A stretch of 39,463 bases of DNA, from contig JAFRRK010000090.1 in the NCBI GenBank assembly GCA_017428115.1, positions 1 to 39,463 on the forward strand, in the 5' to 3' direction. Below, one piece after another: positions 14,833 through 24,780 of this stretch; within the stretch, counting starts at the first letter, position 1, and the number at the start of each line of letters is the position of its first letter. The translations under genes and the position numbers were made by a program. Source of the stretch: Bacteroidales bacterium. Its GTDB lineage: Bacteria > Bacteroidota > Bacteroidia > Bacteroidales > P3. The notes under the pieces are model-generated. The model did not search any database and was not told where the DNA came from. It saw only the letters and a program-made list of their open reading frames with translations.

Positions 14833-15935
14833 ATCCATACCATATAGCACTCACACTCACCCCTGGGCTAGGCCCCAAGAGTATCCGACAGCTGATGGAC
14901 TTCTGTCCTGATGCGGAGGAATTGTTTGCCATGTCGCGCCCCCAGCTTACGGAGATTTTCGGCAAGCACACGGGGGTAATAGAGGCCATTTTGCACAAGA
15001 GCATGCTGCCAGAGGCTGAAAAAAGCATCGCAGAGGCTGAGAAGTACCATATAGACATACTCTTCTTCACAGACACATCCTACCCACAACGGCTCAATGC
15101 GGCAGGCTGCGAGGATTCGCCAGTGCTGATCTACCTACTTGGCCAGTGCGACCTAAATGCAGAGCGCAGCATTGCCATGGTAGGGTCGCGGAAGGCAACC
15201 GACTACGGCCGCACCACAACGGCACGTCTGGTGGAAGAGATGGCATCCGACAAGCCTCTGATTGTAAGTGGACTTGCATACGGCATAGACACTGCCGCGC
15301 ATACGGCAGCATTGGCGCATGGGATGCCCACTGTGGCAGTACTAGGCCACGGGCTGGACACCATCTACCCCAGTCAGAACCGCGGCCTTGCCAAACGTAT
15401 TGTGGAACAGGGCGGCGCACTACTGACCGAATATCCTTTGCACGCCGAAATCAAGGCCACCAACTTTCCTGCCCGAAACCGCATTATAGCCGCCCTGTCG
15501 GATGCCACAGTGGTTGTTGAGGCTGCAGAACGTGGCGGAGCCCTTATCACGGCCAACATAGCCAGCAGCTACCACAGGGAGGTGTTTGCCGTGCCCGGTC
15601 GGTTGGACGACAGCACATCGGAAGGATGCAACAACCTTATTGCCAACAACAAGGCGATAATGATACGCAATGCTGGCGACCTATTCTTCCAGATGGGATG
15701 GAAGAATACCTTCGACAAGCATCGGCACAAAGAGCAGCAGCAGAGCCTATTTGCCTCACTCAGCCCTAATGAGAAGCTGATAGTGGACCTTCTGGAACAG
15801 AACCGTGAGATGACGATGGACGAAATAGACCTCCAATGTGAGCTGCCTTTGCCCAAAATAGCCTCCATAATGGTCGAATTGGAGCTGAAAAATGTCATCC
15901 GATGTCTTCCGGGCCGGGTATACAAACTATCATAG
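14829..15935 (+). CDS. dprA: DNA-processing protein DprA
   Basis: DprA binds incoming single-stranded DNA and loads RecA during natural transformation. In this 368-residue protein the Rossmann core shows AMVGSRKATDYG, SGLAYGIDTAAH, LGHGLDTIYPSQN, FPARNRIIAALSD and ERGGALITA. An N-terminal helix-hairpin-helix-like segment (LTPGLGPKSIRQL) and a C-terminal winged-helix region (MDEIDLQCELPLPKIASIMV) flank it, giving the full architecture. The start is TTG at 14829, overlapping the Nudix stop (TTGA). The next genes downstream are atpD and atpC, probably under their own promoter. Confidence 0.94.
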   Translation: MNPYHIALTLTPGLGPKSIRQLMDFCPDAEELFAMSRPQLTEIFGKHTGVIEAILHKSMLPEAEKSIAEAEKYHIDILFFTDTSYPQRLNAAGCEDSPVLIYLLGQCDLNAERSIAMVGSRKATDYGRTTTARLVEEMASDKPLIVSGLAYGIDTAAHTAALAHGMPTVAVLGHGLDTIYPSQNRGLAKRIVEQGGALLTEYPLHAEIKATNFPARNRIIAALSDATVVVEAAERGGALITANIASSYHREVFAVPGRLDDSTSEGCNNLIANNKAIMIRNAGDLFFQMGWKNTFDKHRHKEQQQSLFASLSPNEKLIVDLLEQNREMTMDEIDLQCELPLPKIASIMVELELKNVIRCLPGRVYKLS

Positions 15936-15980
15936 AACTAGGCTATTGGAAAGTGTTAATATTTTTTTTGTGTTAAAAAT

Positions 15981-16011
15981 TTTTCCAATTGCAAATAAAA
16001 GTGTAATTTCG
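15981..16011 (+). promoter_or_regulatory. Possible atpD promoter
   Basis: TTTT (15981-15984), 19 bp, then TAATTTCG (16004-16011) deviates from the consensus by one base in each box. It lies in the 132-bp gap before atpD and would give a leader of about 53 nt. Confidence 0.4.
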
Positions 16012-16067
16012 CACTTTCAAAAAGGCACGTGCACGCCTACTTTTTGCAAACAAAAAATATAAGATAA

Positions 16068-17576
<1,509 letters not shown>

Positions 17577-17669
17577 TAGTGCGTAATTGTTTGAATGCTT
17601 AGATGTGTAAGTGTTGAAGAGGTTTGTGAGCCCTTTTGACCCTTAAAACATTAAAACCTTTAAAACATT

Positions 17670-17906
17670 ATGAAAGTAAAAATCACCAAGCCCGACAGCA
17701 CCCTATATGAGGGCGATGCCAAACTTTTGCAACTGCCTGGCAGCGGCGGACTGTTTGAGATACTACAGAATCATGCGCCTATCATCTCTTCGCTCACCAA
17801 AGGCACATTGCGCCTTGTCACCGACAACGAAGAAACTAAGACGTTCGACATACGTGGCGGAGTGGTGAAAGGGCAGAAGAACGACATACTTATATTGGTA
17901 CAATAG
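17670..17906 (+). CDS. atpC: F1Fo ATP synthase subunit epsilon (short form)
   Basis: This 78-residue protein holds the N-terminal beta-sandwich of epsilon (MKVKITKPDSTLYEGDAKLL, PGSGGLFEILQNHAPIISSL). It ends without the C-terminal helical hairpin found in the roughly 130-residue forms, which inhibits ATP hydrolysis. Short forms are known in Bacteroidales, so this is not a truncation. The stop is one base from the ATG of the downstream deaminase gene, so the two are probably cotranscribed and coupled. Confidence 0.93.
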   Translation: MKVKITKPDSTLYEGDAKLLQLPGSGGLFEILQNHAPIISSLTKGTLRLVTDNEETKTFDIRGGVVKGQKNDILILVQ

Positions 17907-17907
17907 T

Positions 17908-19164
17908 ATGAAACCCATTTGGATAGAAGGTGTCTCACTGAATGAGAATCCTACCAATATCCTAATTGAGAACAAACACATTGCCGGCATTGGACTTGAC
18001 GTTCCAATGCCGGCAGGTGCTATTAGGATAGCGGGCAAAGACAAGGCCGTATTCCCCACTTTTGCCAACATGCACACCCATGCGGCGATGAACCTGTTTA
18101 GGGGCTATGCCAACGACCTGCCACTGATGACATGGCTGAACGACTGGATTTGGCCCAAGGAGAAGAACCTGGACGACGACACTGTATATTGGGGCACACG
18201 GTTGGCCTGCACCGAGATGATAAAGAGCGGCACAACGGCATACTCTGACATGTATTTCCACATACCTGCCGCAGCCAAGGCAGCCAGCGAACTGGGAATA
18301 CGTAGCACACTTGGTATCAACGCATTTGGCGATGCAGAGGAGCTGACAGAGAAATATATTGAAAGCATTCTGGCGATGCTGGAGCCACTGAGTGAGCTGG
18401 TCAGCATCGCCATTGCACCACACGCCGTATACACAGTGAGCGAGAAAGGCCTGCGACGTTGCGCCAAATTAAGTAGAAAGTACGGCTTGCTGTACCATAT
18501 TCACATGTCGGAGACTGAAAGCGAGGTGGTAAACTGTGTGAAAGAGCATGGCTGCCGTCCATACGAATTGCTGGAACGGCTGGGAGTGATGGAGATGACC
18601 GAAGGACATTTTTCTGGAGCCCACAGCCTATATGTCGACGAAAATGAGATTGCCATCATTGGACGCTATCGCGCTACGGTGACGCATAATCCCTGCTCCA
18701 ATCTAAAACTAGGGTCGGGGCACTATTTCCACTATGTGGAGCTACGCGATGCGGGTGCGAACGTCACCCTTGGGACTGACGGCTGTTCGAGCAGCAACAA
18801 CCTCGACATGATTGAGGCGGCAAAGATAATGTCGTACTTGCAGAAAGGCATACGGCGCGACCCCACTGTGCTGGCGGCCGAAGAGCTGCTAGACGTAGCC
18901 ACCTCCAACGGATTCAAGACGCTGGGCATCGATGCTGGAAAGATAGCCGTAGGGAAGAGTGCCGACCTTATGTTGGTTGATCTCAACAACCTAGCATTTG
19001 TGCCAAACAACAACACCCTCGCCAACCTGCTCTATGCCGCCCACGGCGATGCTGTAGACACAGTAGTATGCAACGGGCATATACTCATGCAGCAACGCCA
19101 TATATCATCTGAGGCAGAGACCATTGCCGAGGCACGCCGCGCCACAGCACGGCTGATGAGATAG
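17908..19164 (+). CDS. 5-methylthioadenosine/S-adenosylhomocysteine deaminase (amidohydrolase)
   Basis: This 418-residue metal-dependent amidohydrolase belongs to the TRZ/ATZ/MtaD group, which deaminates adenosine moieties of SAH or MTA in methionine recycling. The metal motif HTH is at 56-58 within FANMHTHAAMNLFRG. Further ligands or substrate contacts lie in HIHMSETESE, GAHSLYV and LGTDGCSSSNNLDM, whose Asp is the expected catalytic ligand. Length is normal. It starts one base after atpC and is followed nine bases later by a peptide-binding lipoprotein gene. The exact substrate cannot be fixed from sequence. Confidence 0.87.
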   Translation: MKPIWIEGVSLNENPTNILIENKHIAGIGLDVPMPAGAIRIAGKDKAVFPTFANMHTHAAMNLFRGYANDLPLMTWLNDWIWPKEKNLDDDTVYWGTRLACTEMIKSGTTAYSDMYFHIPAAAKAASELGIRSTLGINAFGDAEELTEKYIESILAMLEPLSELVSIAIAPHAVYTVSEKGLRRCAKLSRKYGLLYHIHMSETESEVVNCVKEHGCRPYELLERLGVMEMTEGHFSGAHSLYVDENEIAIIGRYRATVTHNPCSNLKLGSGHYFHYVELRDAGANVTLGTDGCSSSNNLDMIEAAKIMSYLQKGIRRDPTVLAAEELLDVATSNGFKTLGIDAGKIAVGKSADLMLVDLNNLAFVPNNNTLANLLYAAHGDAVDTVVCNGHILMQQRHISSEAETIAEARRATARLMR

Positions 19165-19173
19165 GTTAGAGAT

Positions 19174-20784
19174 ATGAGATTGACAAGCCGACATGTCTAC
19201 CTGTTTACACTACTGCTTTTGGCAGTAAGCTGCCACATTCCCGACAATAGCGACAAACAGATATTCAGATACAACGAGTCGGCAGGCATTACCACGCTCG
19301 ACCCCGCCTTTGCCAAGGACCAGGCACTTATATGGGCATGCAGCCAACTATATAACGGCCTTATCAGACTGGATGAACAATTGCAGCCACAACCGTGTAT
19401 TGCAAAGCGTTGGAGCATCAGCCCCGATGGAAGGGACTACGTTTTCATCCTACGTGATGATGTGTACTTTCATAAAAACGCGCTATTCGACACGAAAGAC
19501 TCTACCCGAGTGGTTACTGCCAGAGACTTTCTCTACAGCTTTAACAGGATAGTAGACCCCGACGTTGCATCGCCTGGGCGATGGGTGTTTGAAGAGGTGG
19601 AACGCTTTCAGGTAGTCGACGACACCACTTTTGCCATACATCTCAAACAGCCATTTAGTCCCTTTCTGAGCCTGCTAGGAATGGTGTACTGCTCGGTGGT
19701 GCCACAAGAGGTGGTGGAGCATTATGGTGCCGACTACCGCCAACATCCCTGCGGCACTGGGCCATTTCACCTCCAATTGTGGAAAGAGGGCGTAAAGTTG
19801 GTAATGCGGCGCAATGAGCATTATTTTGAACACGACAGTGCGGGACATCCCCTACCCTATTTGGATGCCGTTGCCGTCACCTTTGTGGTGGACAAGCAAA
19901 CCAATTTCCTTGAATTCGTGAAAGGGAACATTGACTTTATGAATTCGCTCGATGCCTCGTATAAAGACGAGCTGCTGACGCAGACCGGACAGCTGAGAGC
20001 CAAATATGCTAGCCGTATTGACATGGTCAGCACCCCCTTTCTGAACACCGAATATCTTGGATTTAGGATGGAAAGTCCCGAAAGCCCCCTGCAGGACAGA
20101 CGTATAAGGCAGGCTATCAACTACGGTTTCGACCGTCGGAAGATGATGAAATATTTGCGCAACGGTATCGGACAGCCAGGAACAGGCGGTATGGTGCCCT
20201 GCGGGCTACCCGGTTTTGATACAGTGGGTAGCTACGGTTATGAATACGACCCACAGAAAGCACTGTCCCTACTGGAGGAAGCAGGATACCCTCATGGTCA
20301 GGGGATGCCCACGTTGACGCTCTCCACCACCAGCAGCTATCTGGATTTGTGCAAATACATCCAACAGCAACTGGGTCTCCTCGGCATCAATATCAAGGTG
20401 GATGTTAACCCGCCTGCAGCATTGCGCGAGCAGATAGCCCAAGGCAAAAGCAGCTGGTTTCGAGGCAGCTGGATAGCAGACTATCCCGATGCAGAGAACT
20501 ATCTGTCGCTCTTTTACAGCCAAAACAGATGTCCGGCGGGAGCCAACTATACACGATACAGCAATACGCAGTATGACAGGATTTACCGTCAGGCCAAAGG
20601 CATTGTCGACCCTGAGAGACGTATCGCACTCTACCGCCAGATGGACAAGATGATTATGCAGGAGGCTCCCGTCATAGTGCTATACTACGACCAAGTGCTA
20701 CACTTCACCCACAAGAATGTGCATGGGCTGCGCAGCAATGCCATGAACGCCCTCGACCTGCGATACGTCACCATCGACCGCTAA
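19174..20784 (+). CDS. Oligopeptide ABC transporter substrate-binding lipoprotein
   Basis: This 536-residue protein is of the family 5 extracellular solute-binding type (OppA/DppA-like). The signal ends in the lipobox LAVSC (Cys at about 20). Characteristic segments are GITTLDPAFAKDQ, YVFILRDDVYFH, HPCGTGPFHLQLWKEG and DRRIRQAINYGFDRRKM. No permease or ATPase gene is nearby, so the transporter must be encoded elsewhere or the protein acts otherwise. It closes the atpD-atpC-deaminase run. Its stop overlaps that of the convergent gene in the tetranucleotide CTAA at 20781-20784. Confidence 0.88.
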   Translation: MRLTSRHVYLFTLLLLAVSCHIPDNSDKQIFRYNESAGITTLDPAFAKDQALIWACSQLYNGLIRLDEQLQPQPCIAKRWSISPDGRDYVFILRDDVYFHKNALFDTKDSTRVVTARDFLYSFNRIVDPDVASPGRWVFEEVERFQVVDDTTFAIHLKQPFSPFLSLLGMVYCSVVPQEVVEHYGADYRQHPCGTGPFHLQLWKEGVKLVMRRNEHYFEHDSAGHPLPYLDAVAVTFVVDKQTNFLEFVKGNIDFMNSLDASYKDELLTQTGQLRAKYASRIDMVSTPFLNTEYLGFRMESPESPLQDRRIRQAINYGFDRRKMMKYLRNGIGQPGTGGMVPCGLPGFDTVGSYGYEYDPQKALSLLEEAGYPHGQGMPTLTLSTTSSYLDLCKYIQQQLGLLGINIKVDVNPPAALREQIAQGKSSWFRGSWIADYPDAENYLSLFYSQNRCPAGANYTRYSNTQYDRIYRQAKGIVDPERRIALYRQMDKMIMQEAPVIVLYYDQVLHFTHKNVHGLRSNAMNALDLRYVTIDR

Positions 20785-21614
20785 AGGTGGTCGAAATCAA
20801 TGGTATCGTATGTGAGCCCTTCGGGGATGTGGTCGGAGCTGAGCCAGTCGATAAAGTCGAAGTGGTGGATATCGCTTTCGGGGGTAATGAGCTGGTGCAC
20901 AGTAATGCCTAGTTCTTTACGAACTGTGGTCATAACATACAGGCCTTCGACACCTTTGGCAGGACGTATTGTGACACTGTCGACACCTTCGAAATATGCC
21001 GACTGCTCCTGCCAAGTGTAGGCATCCTCGCCTATCCGACTGAAATTGAGCAGTGCCGACAAAGCCACTTCCATATCGTGGTAGACGACTAGGCTGTCGG
21101 TCAGTTCGATGGCATTGAGGTTGTCGATGCTGATATAGTATTTGCCACGATACTTGACGACAGGATACCACATCCGCGGCATGTCGCCTAACTGTTGATG
21201 ATGAAGCACGGGACATGTTGTGCGCAAATCATTGTACGCATCATAATAATACACTTCAGTGCCTTCCGCTCCATACATCCAATAGGTAAAACGGTGCAGA
21301 TGCTGGAGATAGCCACTCCACGACTTGGGTCGGAGATAATAGGCGGAGGAGTCGAGCTGATAATCAGTGCATGTATCGCACTGATAATATGAGTATTCAC
21401 GATAAAGATAGAGGGTGCCGTTTTGTACGAAAGGATTGAAGGAAGAGAACACCAAACCCTGCTCCCATCTGGCAGTCTGAGGAATTGACATCGGTCTGCC
21501 ATGAACCATGACAGTGACATAGGAGGAGTCGGCAGAAAGGCGGGGCAACATCTCCTGCGAACAGACCGACAGGGTGCAGACAAGAAGAGCTAGGAAGATT
21601 GGCGGTTGCTTCAT
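20781..21614 (-). CDS. Hypothetical secreted protein
   Basis: This protein of 277 residues is not recognised. It has a signal peptide (KQPPIFLALLVCTLSVCSQ) and a mature part rich in Tyr, Trp and Asp with alternating short strands. The frame is open to 21659, but ATG 21614 puts the signal peptide at the N-terminus and starts five bases after the upstream esterase gene. The two form a probable operon of secreted proteins. It converges on the lipoprotein gene with overlapping stops. Confidence 0.7.
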   Translation of the reverse strand: MKQPPIFLALLVCTLSVCSQEMLPRLSADSSYVTVMVHGRPMSIPQTARWEQGLVFSSFNPFVQNGTLYLYREYSYYQCDTCTDYQLDSSAYYLRPKSWSGYLQHLHRFTYWMYGAEGTEVYYYDAYNDLRTTCPVLHHQQLGDMPRMWYPVVKYRGKYYISIDNLNAIELTDSLVVYHDMEVALSALLNFSRIGEDAYTWQEQSAYFEGVDSVTIRPAKGVEGLYVMTTVRKELGITVHQLITPESDIHHFDFIDWLSSDHIPEGLTYDTIDFDHL

Positions 21615-21619
21615 TGTTC

Positions 21620-22531
21620 TTATTTCAAATAGAGGTCGAAAATGGACATCTTGGTCCACTCGGTCTGCCTAATGGCAGAGTCGGTGCAAGTGGCATCATA
21701 CTGCATCACACGGCCGGACAGGGCGGCATCGACAAAGGCACAGAATTCGTCGATAGTAGGTGGTAGGGCGGAAGCAATTTCATGGCCACGATCTTCGAAG
21801 CGCAGCACCCAATAGTTGTAATTGTTTTTGGAGAAAAGCTTGGCAATGCTCTTAGAGCCGAAGAGGGAAGTAGAGAGCGAACCTCGAAAACGACGATAGT
21901 TGACAATCTTATCACAAGTGCCATGGAACATGCATGTTGGAGCAGGCTGTGAAGCGTATTTGAAGTTGCGATTGGGACACATTATTCCACCAGCATAAGG
22001 TATTACAGCGGCGGGTACAAAGGCGGCAGGCAGTTTGGAAGTGGGCTGGAGGTTGTTGACTCGGCAATAATCGGTCTGCAACACGGTTATAGCTCCAGCA
22101 CTGCAGCCTGTCAGCACCATCTTGGTGGGGTCTATTTTAAGTTCACCGGCATGATCCCAAAGATAGGCAATAGCTTCGGAGCAATCCTCCACAGCATAGC
22201 GGATGGCAGTGTCGAAGAGGGTGTACATCTTCAACAGCGGCACCTTTGGAGCGTGCTTAAGATAGAGGCGGTAGTCGATAGCCACTGCCACAAAGCCCCT
22301 GTCTGACAGCATCTGACAGCATTGGGTAGAATATTTGTCGTTGCGCTGACCCGACACAAAGCCACCACCGAAAACATACAACACGCAAGCATGGTCGGGG
22401 CGGGGATGCTGAGGCTGATAGACATCCATTTTCAACTCAAGAGTATCACGTATGGCGAAGGTATAAGTCTGTTGGGCACAGCAAATCGTTGCTATAAGCA
22501 ACATAACAATCATAGAAATAGTATGTTTCAT
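21620..22531 (-). CDS. Secreted alpha/beta hydrolase, esterase/lipase-like
   Basis: This 303-residue protein has a signal peptide (about 1-19, ending CCAQ) and an alpha/beta hydrolase fold. The oxyanion segment is YVFGGGFVSG, the nucleophile elbow GCSAGA (GxSxG), the acid probably in HGTCDKIV, and the histidine in RGHEIA, so the triad appears complete. It resembles esterases acting on small or carbohydrate-linked esters. An own promoter lies at 22557-22587, and a secreted hypothetical protein gene follows five bases after the stop. The substrate is unknown. Confidence 0.83.
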   Translation of the reverse strand: MKHTISMIVMLLIATICCAQQTYTFAIRDTLELKMDVYQPQHPRPDHACVLYVFGGGFVSGQRNDKYSTQCCQMLSDRGFVAVAIDYRLYLKHAPKVPLLKMYTLFDTAIRYAVEDCSEAIAYLWDHAGELKIDPTKMVLTGCSAGAITVLQTDYCRVNNLQPTSKLPAAFVPAAVIPYAGGIMCPNRNFKYASQPAPTCMFHGTCDKIVNYRRFRGSLSTSLFGSKSIAKLFSKNNYNYWVLRFEDRGHEIASALPPTIDEFCAFVDAALSGRVMQYDATCTDSAIRQTEWTKMSIFDLYLK

Positions 22532-22556
22532 AAGAAAAAAAGTTTATTTACAGATG

Positions 22557-22587
22557 CAAAAGTACACTTTTTTCTCGAAATAACATA
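22557..22587 (-). promoter_or_regulatory. Promoter of the secreted esterase gene
   Basis: On the minus strand TATG (22584-22587), 19 bp, TACTTTTG (22557-22564) fits the Bacteroidota pattern with one -33 mismatch. It gives a leader of about 22 nt. Confidence 0.55.
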
Positions 22588-22950
22588 AAGTGGGTTCTAT
22601 TAATATGTTCTTGAGAGCGCCTACCTTCGGCACGCTGAGATGTATCCAATTGATATACCCCGCATAAAATGGTGTTGCACCCATTCAGTCGCGACCCCAT
22701 TCATGAAGGGTTTCTACGAGGCATTGCTGCATCTCGGCAAGACAAGCGAGCCTGTTCTGCACTCGACTTTCGCAACGTTATGAAGAGTATGCCTCTTCAA
22801 GGCAATTTATAGAACGCCCCATAACTATAGTTTGTCAAGTCATTTTTCTTCAAAAAAGTATATATCATTTTTTTCAAATAGCCTTTTTTGCAATAAAATC
22901 AACAGGTTGCCACCTTAACAGTTCTTATTTGTCCCCCAAGGGGCGATACG
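22588..22950. other. Gene-free stretch between divergent genes
   Basis: No open frame here resembles a protein. The stretch contains a segment at about 22725-22785 with CATCTCGGCAAGACAAGCGA and GCACTCGACTTTCGC, which looks like recurrent Prevotella-type upstream sequence (from memory, not checked), and a small hairpin GCCT-CTTCA-AGGC near 22790-22806. The dispersed repeat begins at 22951. Confidence 0.4.
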
Positions 22951-23183
22951 TGCATTCATCCCTATTGTAATTGTCATCGTCATCATGTGCCACTTTTTTA
23001 TTTCTAAAAGTGGCACCCTAATTTTTGGCTTTTTTCGGTATAATTATATCAAACGGCCGATAGCTCAAACGCCAATCACTCGTCGTGCCTTCGTCGTGCC
23101 TTCGTTTCTGGGAGCGAAGGAAAAACGAAAGGAAGTAAGAAGTAAGAGCTAAGAACTACGAAGTAACTGGGCAGTTGCCACCT
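22951..23183 (+). repeat. Dispersed intergenic repeat, copy 2 (inverted relative to copy 1)
   Basis: This matches the reverse complement of 229-428 plus 503-550. Here both parts are adjacent, without the extra 75 bp. It includes a direct repeat of an 11-bp unit TCGTCGTGCCT at 23080-23090 and 23091-23101. The sequence diverges abruptly after GGGCAGTTGCCAC at about 23181-23183, as in the other copy, so the element edge is well defined. It may be a non-coding mobile or regulatory repeat. The remainder, 23184-23380, shows nothing notable. Confidence 0.8.
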
Positions 23184-23380
23184 ATAATGCTTTACTGGTT
23201 TTACTTGTCAAGCTTTAGTAACATAATAGCAATTTGCACTTATCAGCCAAAGTGGCTCAGCCGACTATGATGAGAGGAAACCAGAACTGCGGCATATTGT
23301 TTTCGGCTCGTTTAAAGAGTGCTAACTGTATACAAAACAAATTATTGAGAAATAATAACTGACAATTGGAAAAAAAGTTG

Positions 23381-23388
23381 TATCTTTG
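23381..23388 (+). promoter_or_regulatory. -7 element upstream of the lipoprotein gene at 23416
   Basis: TATCTTTG exactly matches TAnnTTTG; the -33 box is not clear. A start point near 23392 would leave about 24 nt before the ATG at 23416. Confidence 0.5.
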
Positions 23389-23415
23389 CATTTTCAAACT
23401 AATAATAACAAGCCT

Positions 23416-24768
23416 ATGAAACACCGCATTACCATTCTATTGGTCCTACTGCCACTGGTGCTGGCATCATGCAGCAAGGACGACTTCTCAGAATTGCGTC
23501 ATCTCATTGTACTAGAGGGGGAGTTCGACCCTGTTTATGGAATACCTTTAGCCAAGATGTCGGCCGATATGGCCACGATGGTTGGTATGCTTGACTTCAA
23601 CAATGATGTGAGCATATATGTGGGAGAGGACGACATTGTGTCGTTTCGTTACTATTACGATAAGCATTTTACGATGTCGTGGGTTGCCAGCAAAGATGCA
23701 TCGAAAGGAGCCCGGAAAAGCGAGTTTGATACGATACGCAGCTATTCACTCATCGAGGGGACACAGACGTTTGATTTGTTTGAGAAGTTACAAATATTCG
23801 ACACCAACGACTTTAATGTGAACGAATTTTTGGTGACAGTGGATGCGGATGTAAAGGGGTATGTGAACAGCTCGTTCCAGGAAGTAGTGGCACGCGGTGC
23901 AAATCTAACATTCGACTCGCTTGCAATCGTAATACACTGTATGGACGGCTATACCGAGGTTCTTCCCCAACTTATCACTACGGATAAGGTGAGTGTGACC
24001 GACTTGCTCGAGACCAAGAATATACCCATTTTCGAGCACTATAACCTGAAGAATGTGATAGAGCACCGTCCAACAAGTGTAGACTACTCGGTGAGAATGT
24101 GCATCACCATCCCTACCGAGCAGATGATGCCGGGCTCTGACTTTGACGAATACATGCAGGAGCTGGGTGTCGATAGCATGATGGCAGACCTCCACGCCTG
24201 TCTGGAGCTACCGCTTAACTTCTACAGCCACCATATATCGTACTCTGATACTCTGCCATTAGACCTGTCAAACCTAGAGGAACAACTAAGCAACATTGAA
24301 GGCAGCACTTTACAGGGCGATAACTACGCCATACGCCTCAATGACAGCAACTGTTACATAGCCTTTGTGACAAATAACTATCTGCCTCTGGAGCTCAACC
24401 TCAACGTCACCTTCCTTGATGGTGCGGGCAACGAAATATTGCACACATTGTTTGAGGGAGACAGGGCTATGTATGCAGCTCCTGTAGTGCCACTGCCAGG
24501 CCGTAGCGACACATGGGTATCTAATGGAGCATCGTCGGCACAATTCAAGGCGCACCTGTCGCTTGAAGAGCTGAAGCAATTGTGCAATACTCGTAAGCTG
24601 GTGTACGACATTCAACTAAACACGGCCAACAACACCTTGCCTGGTCCCAAGCAATATGTAGCCGTGAGGATGGACGACAAGATAGACATACGGTCATACG
24701 TTGTGCTTTCACCCCATGCCGACTTTTCGTTTCCGATAGAATTACCCGAAATACCTTTCATCAAATAA
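23416..24768 (+). CDS. Hypothetical lipoprotein, partner of the DUF5723 gene
   Basis: This 450-residue protein is not recognised beyond a lipoprotein signal, KHRITILLVLLPLVLASC, with Cys near residue 19. The mature part is beta-rich and acidic, with repeats of surface-exposed strands but no motif I can name. The frame opens 10 codons earlier at 23386, but that start overlaps the -7 element, so ATG 23416 is used. It is followed 12 bp later by a DUF5723 outer-membrane protein, so the two may act together at the outer membrane. Confidence 0.75.
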   Translation: MKHRITILLVLLPLVLASCSKDDFSELRHLIVLEGEFDPVYGIPLAKMSADMATMVGMLDFNNDVSIYVGEDDIVSFRYYYDKHFTMSWVASKDASKGARKSEFDTIRSYSLIEGTQTFDLFEKLQIFDTNDFNVNEFLVTVDADVKGYVNSSFQEVVARGANLTFDSLAIVIHCMDGYTEVLPQLITTDKVSVTDLLETKNIPIFEHYNLKNVIEHRPTSVDYSVRMCITIPTEQMMPGSDFDEYMQELGVDSMMADLHACLELPLNFYSHHISYSDTLPLDLSNLEEQLSNIEGSTLQGDNYAIRLNDSNCYIAFVTNNYLPLELNLNVTFLDGAGNEILHTLFEGDRAMYAAPVVPLPGRSDTWVSNGASSAQFKAHLSLEELKQLCNTRKLVYDIQLNTANNTLPGPKQYVAVRMDDKIDIRSYVVLSPHADFSFPIELPEIPFIK

Positions 24769-24780
24769 GCGATACCCGAA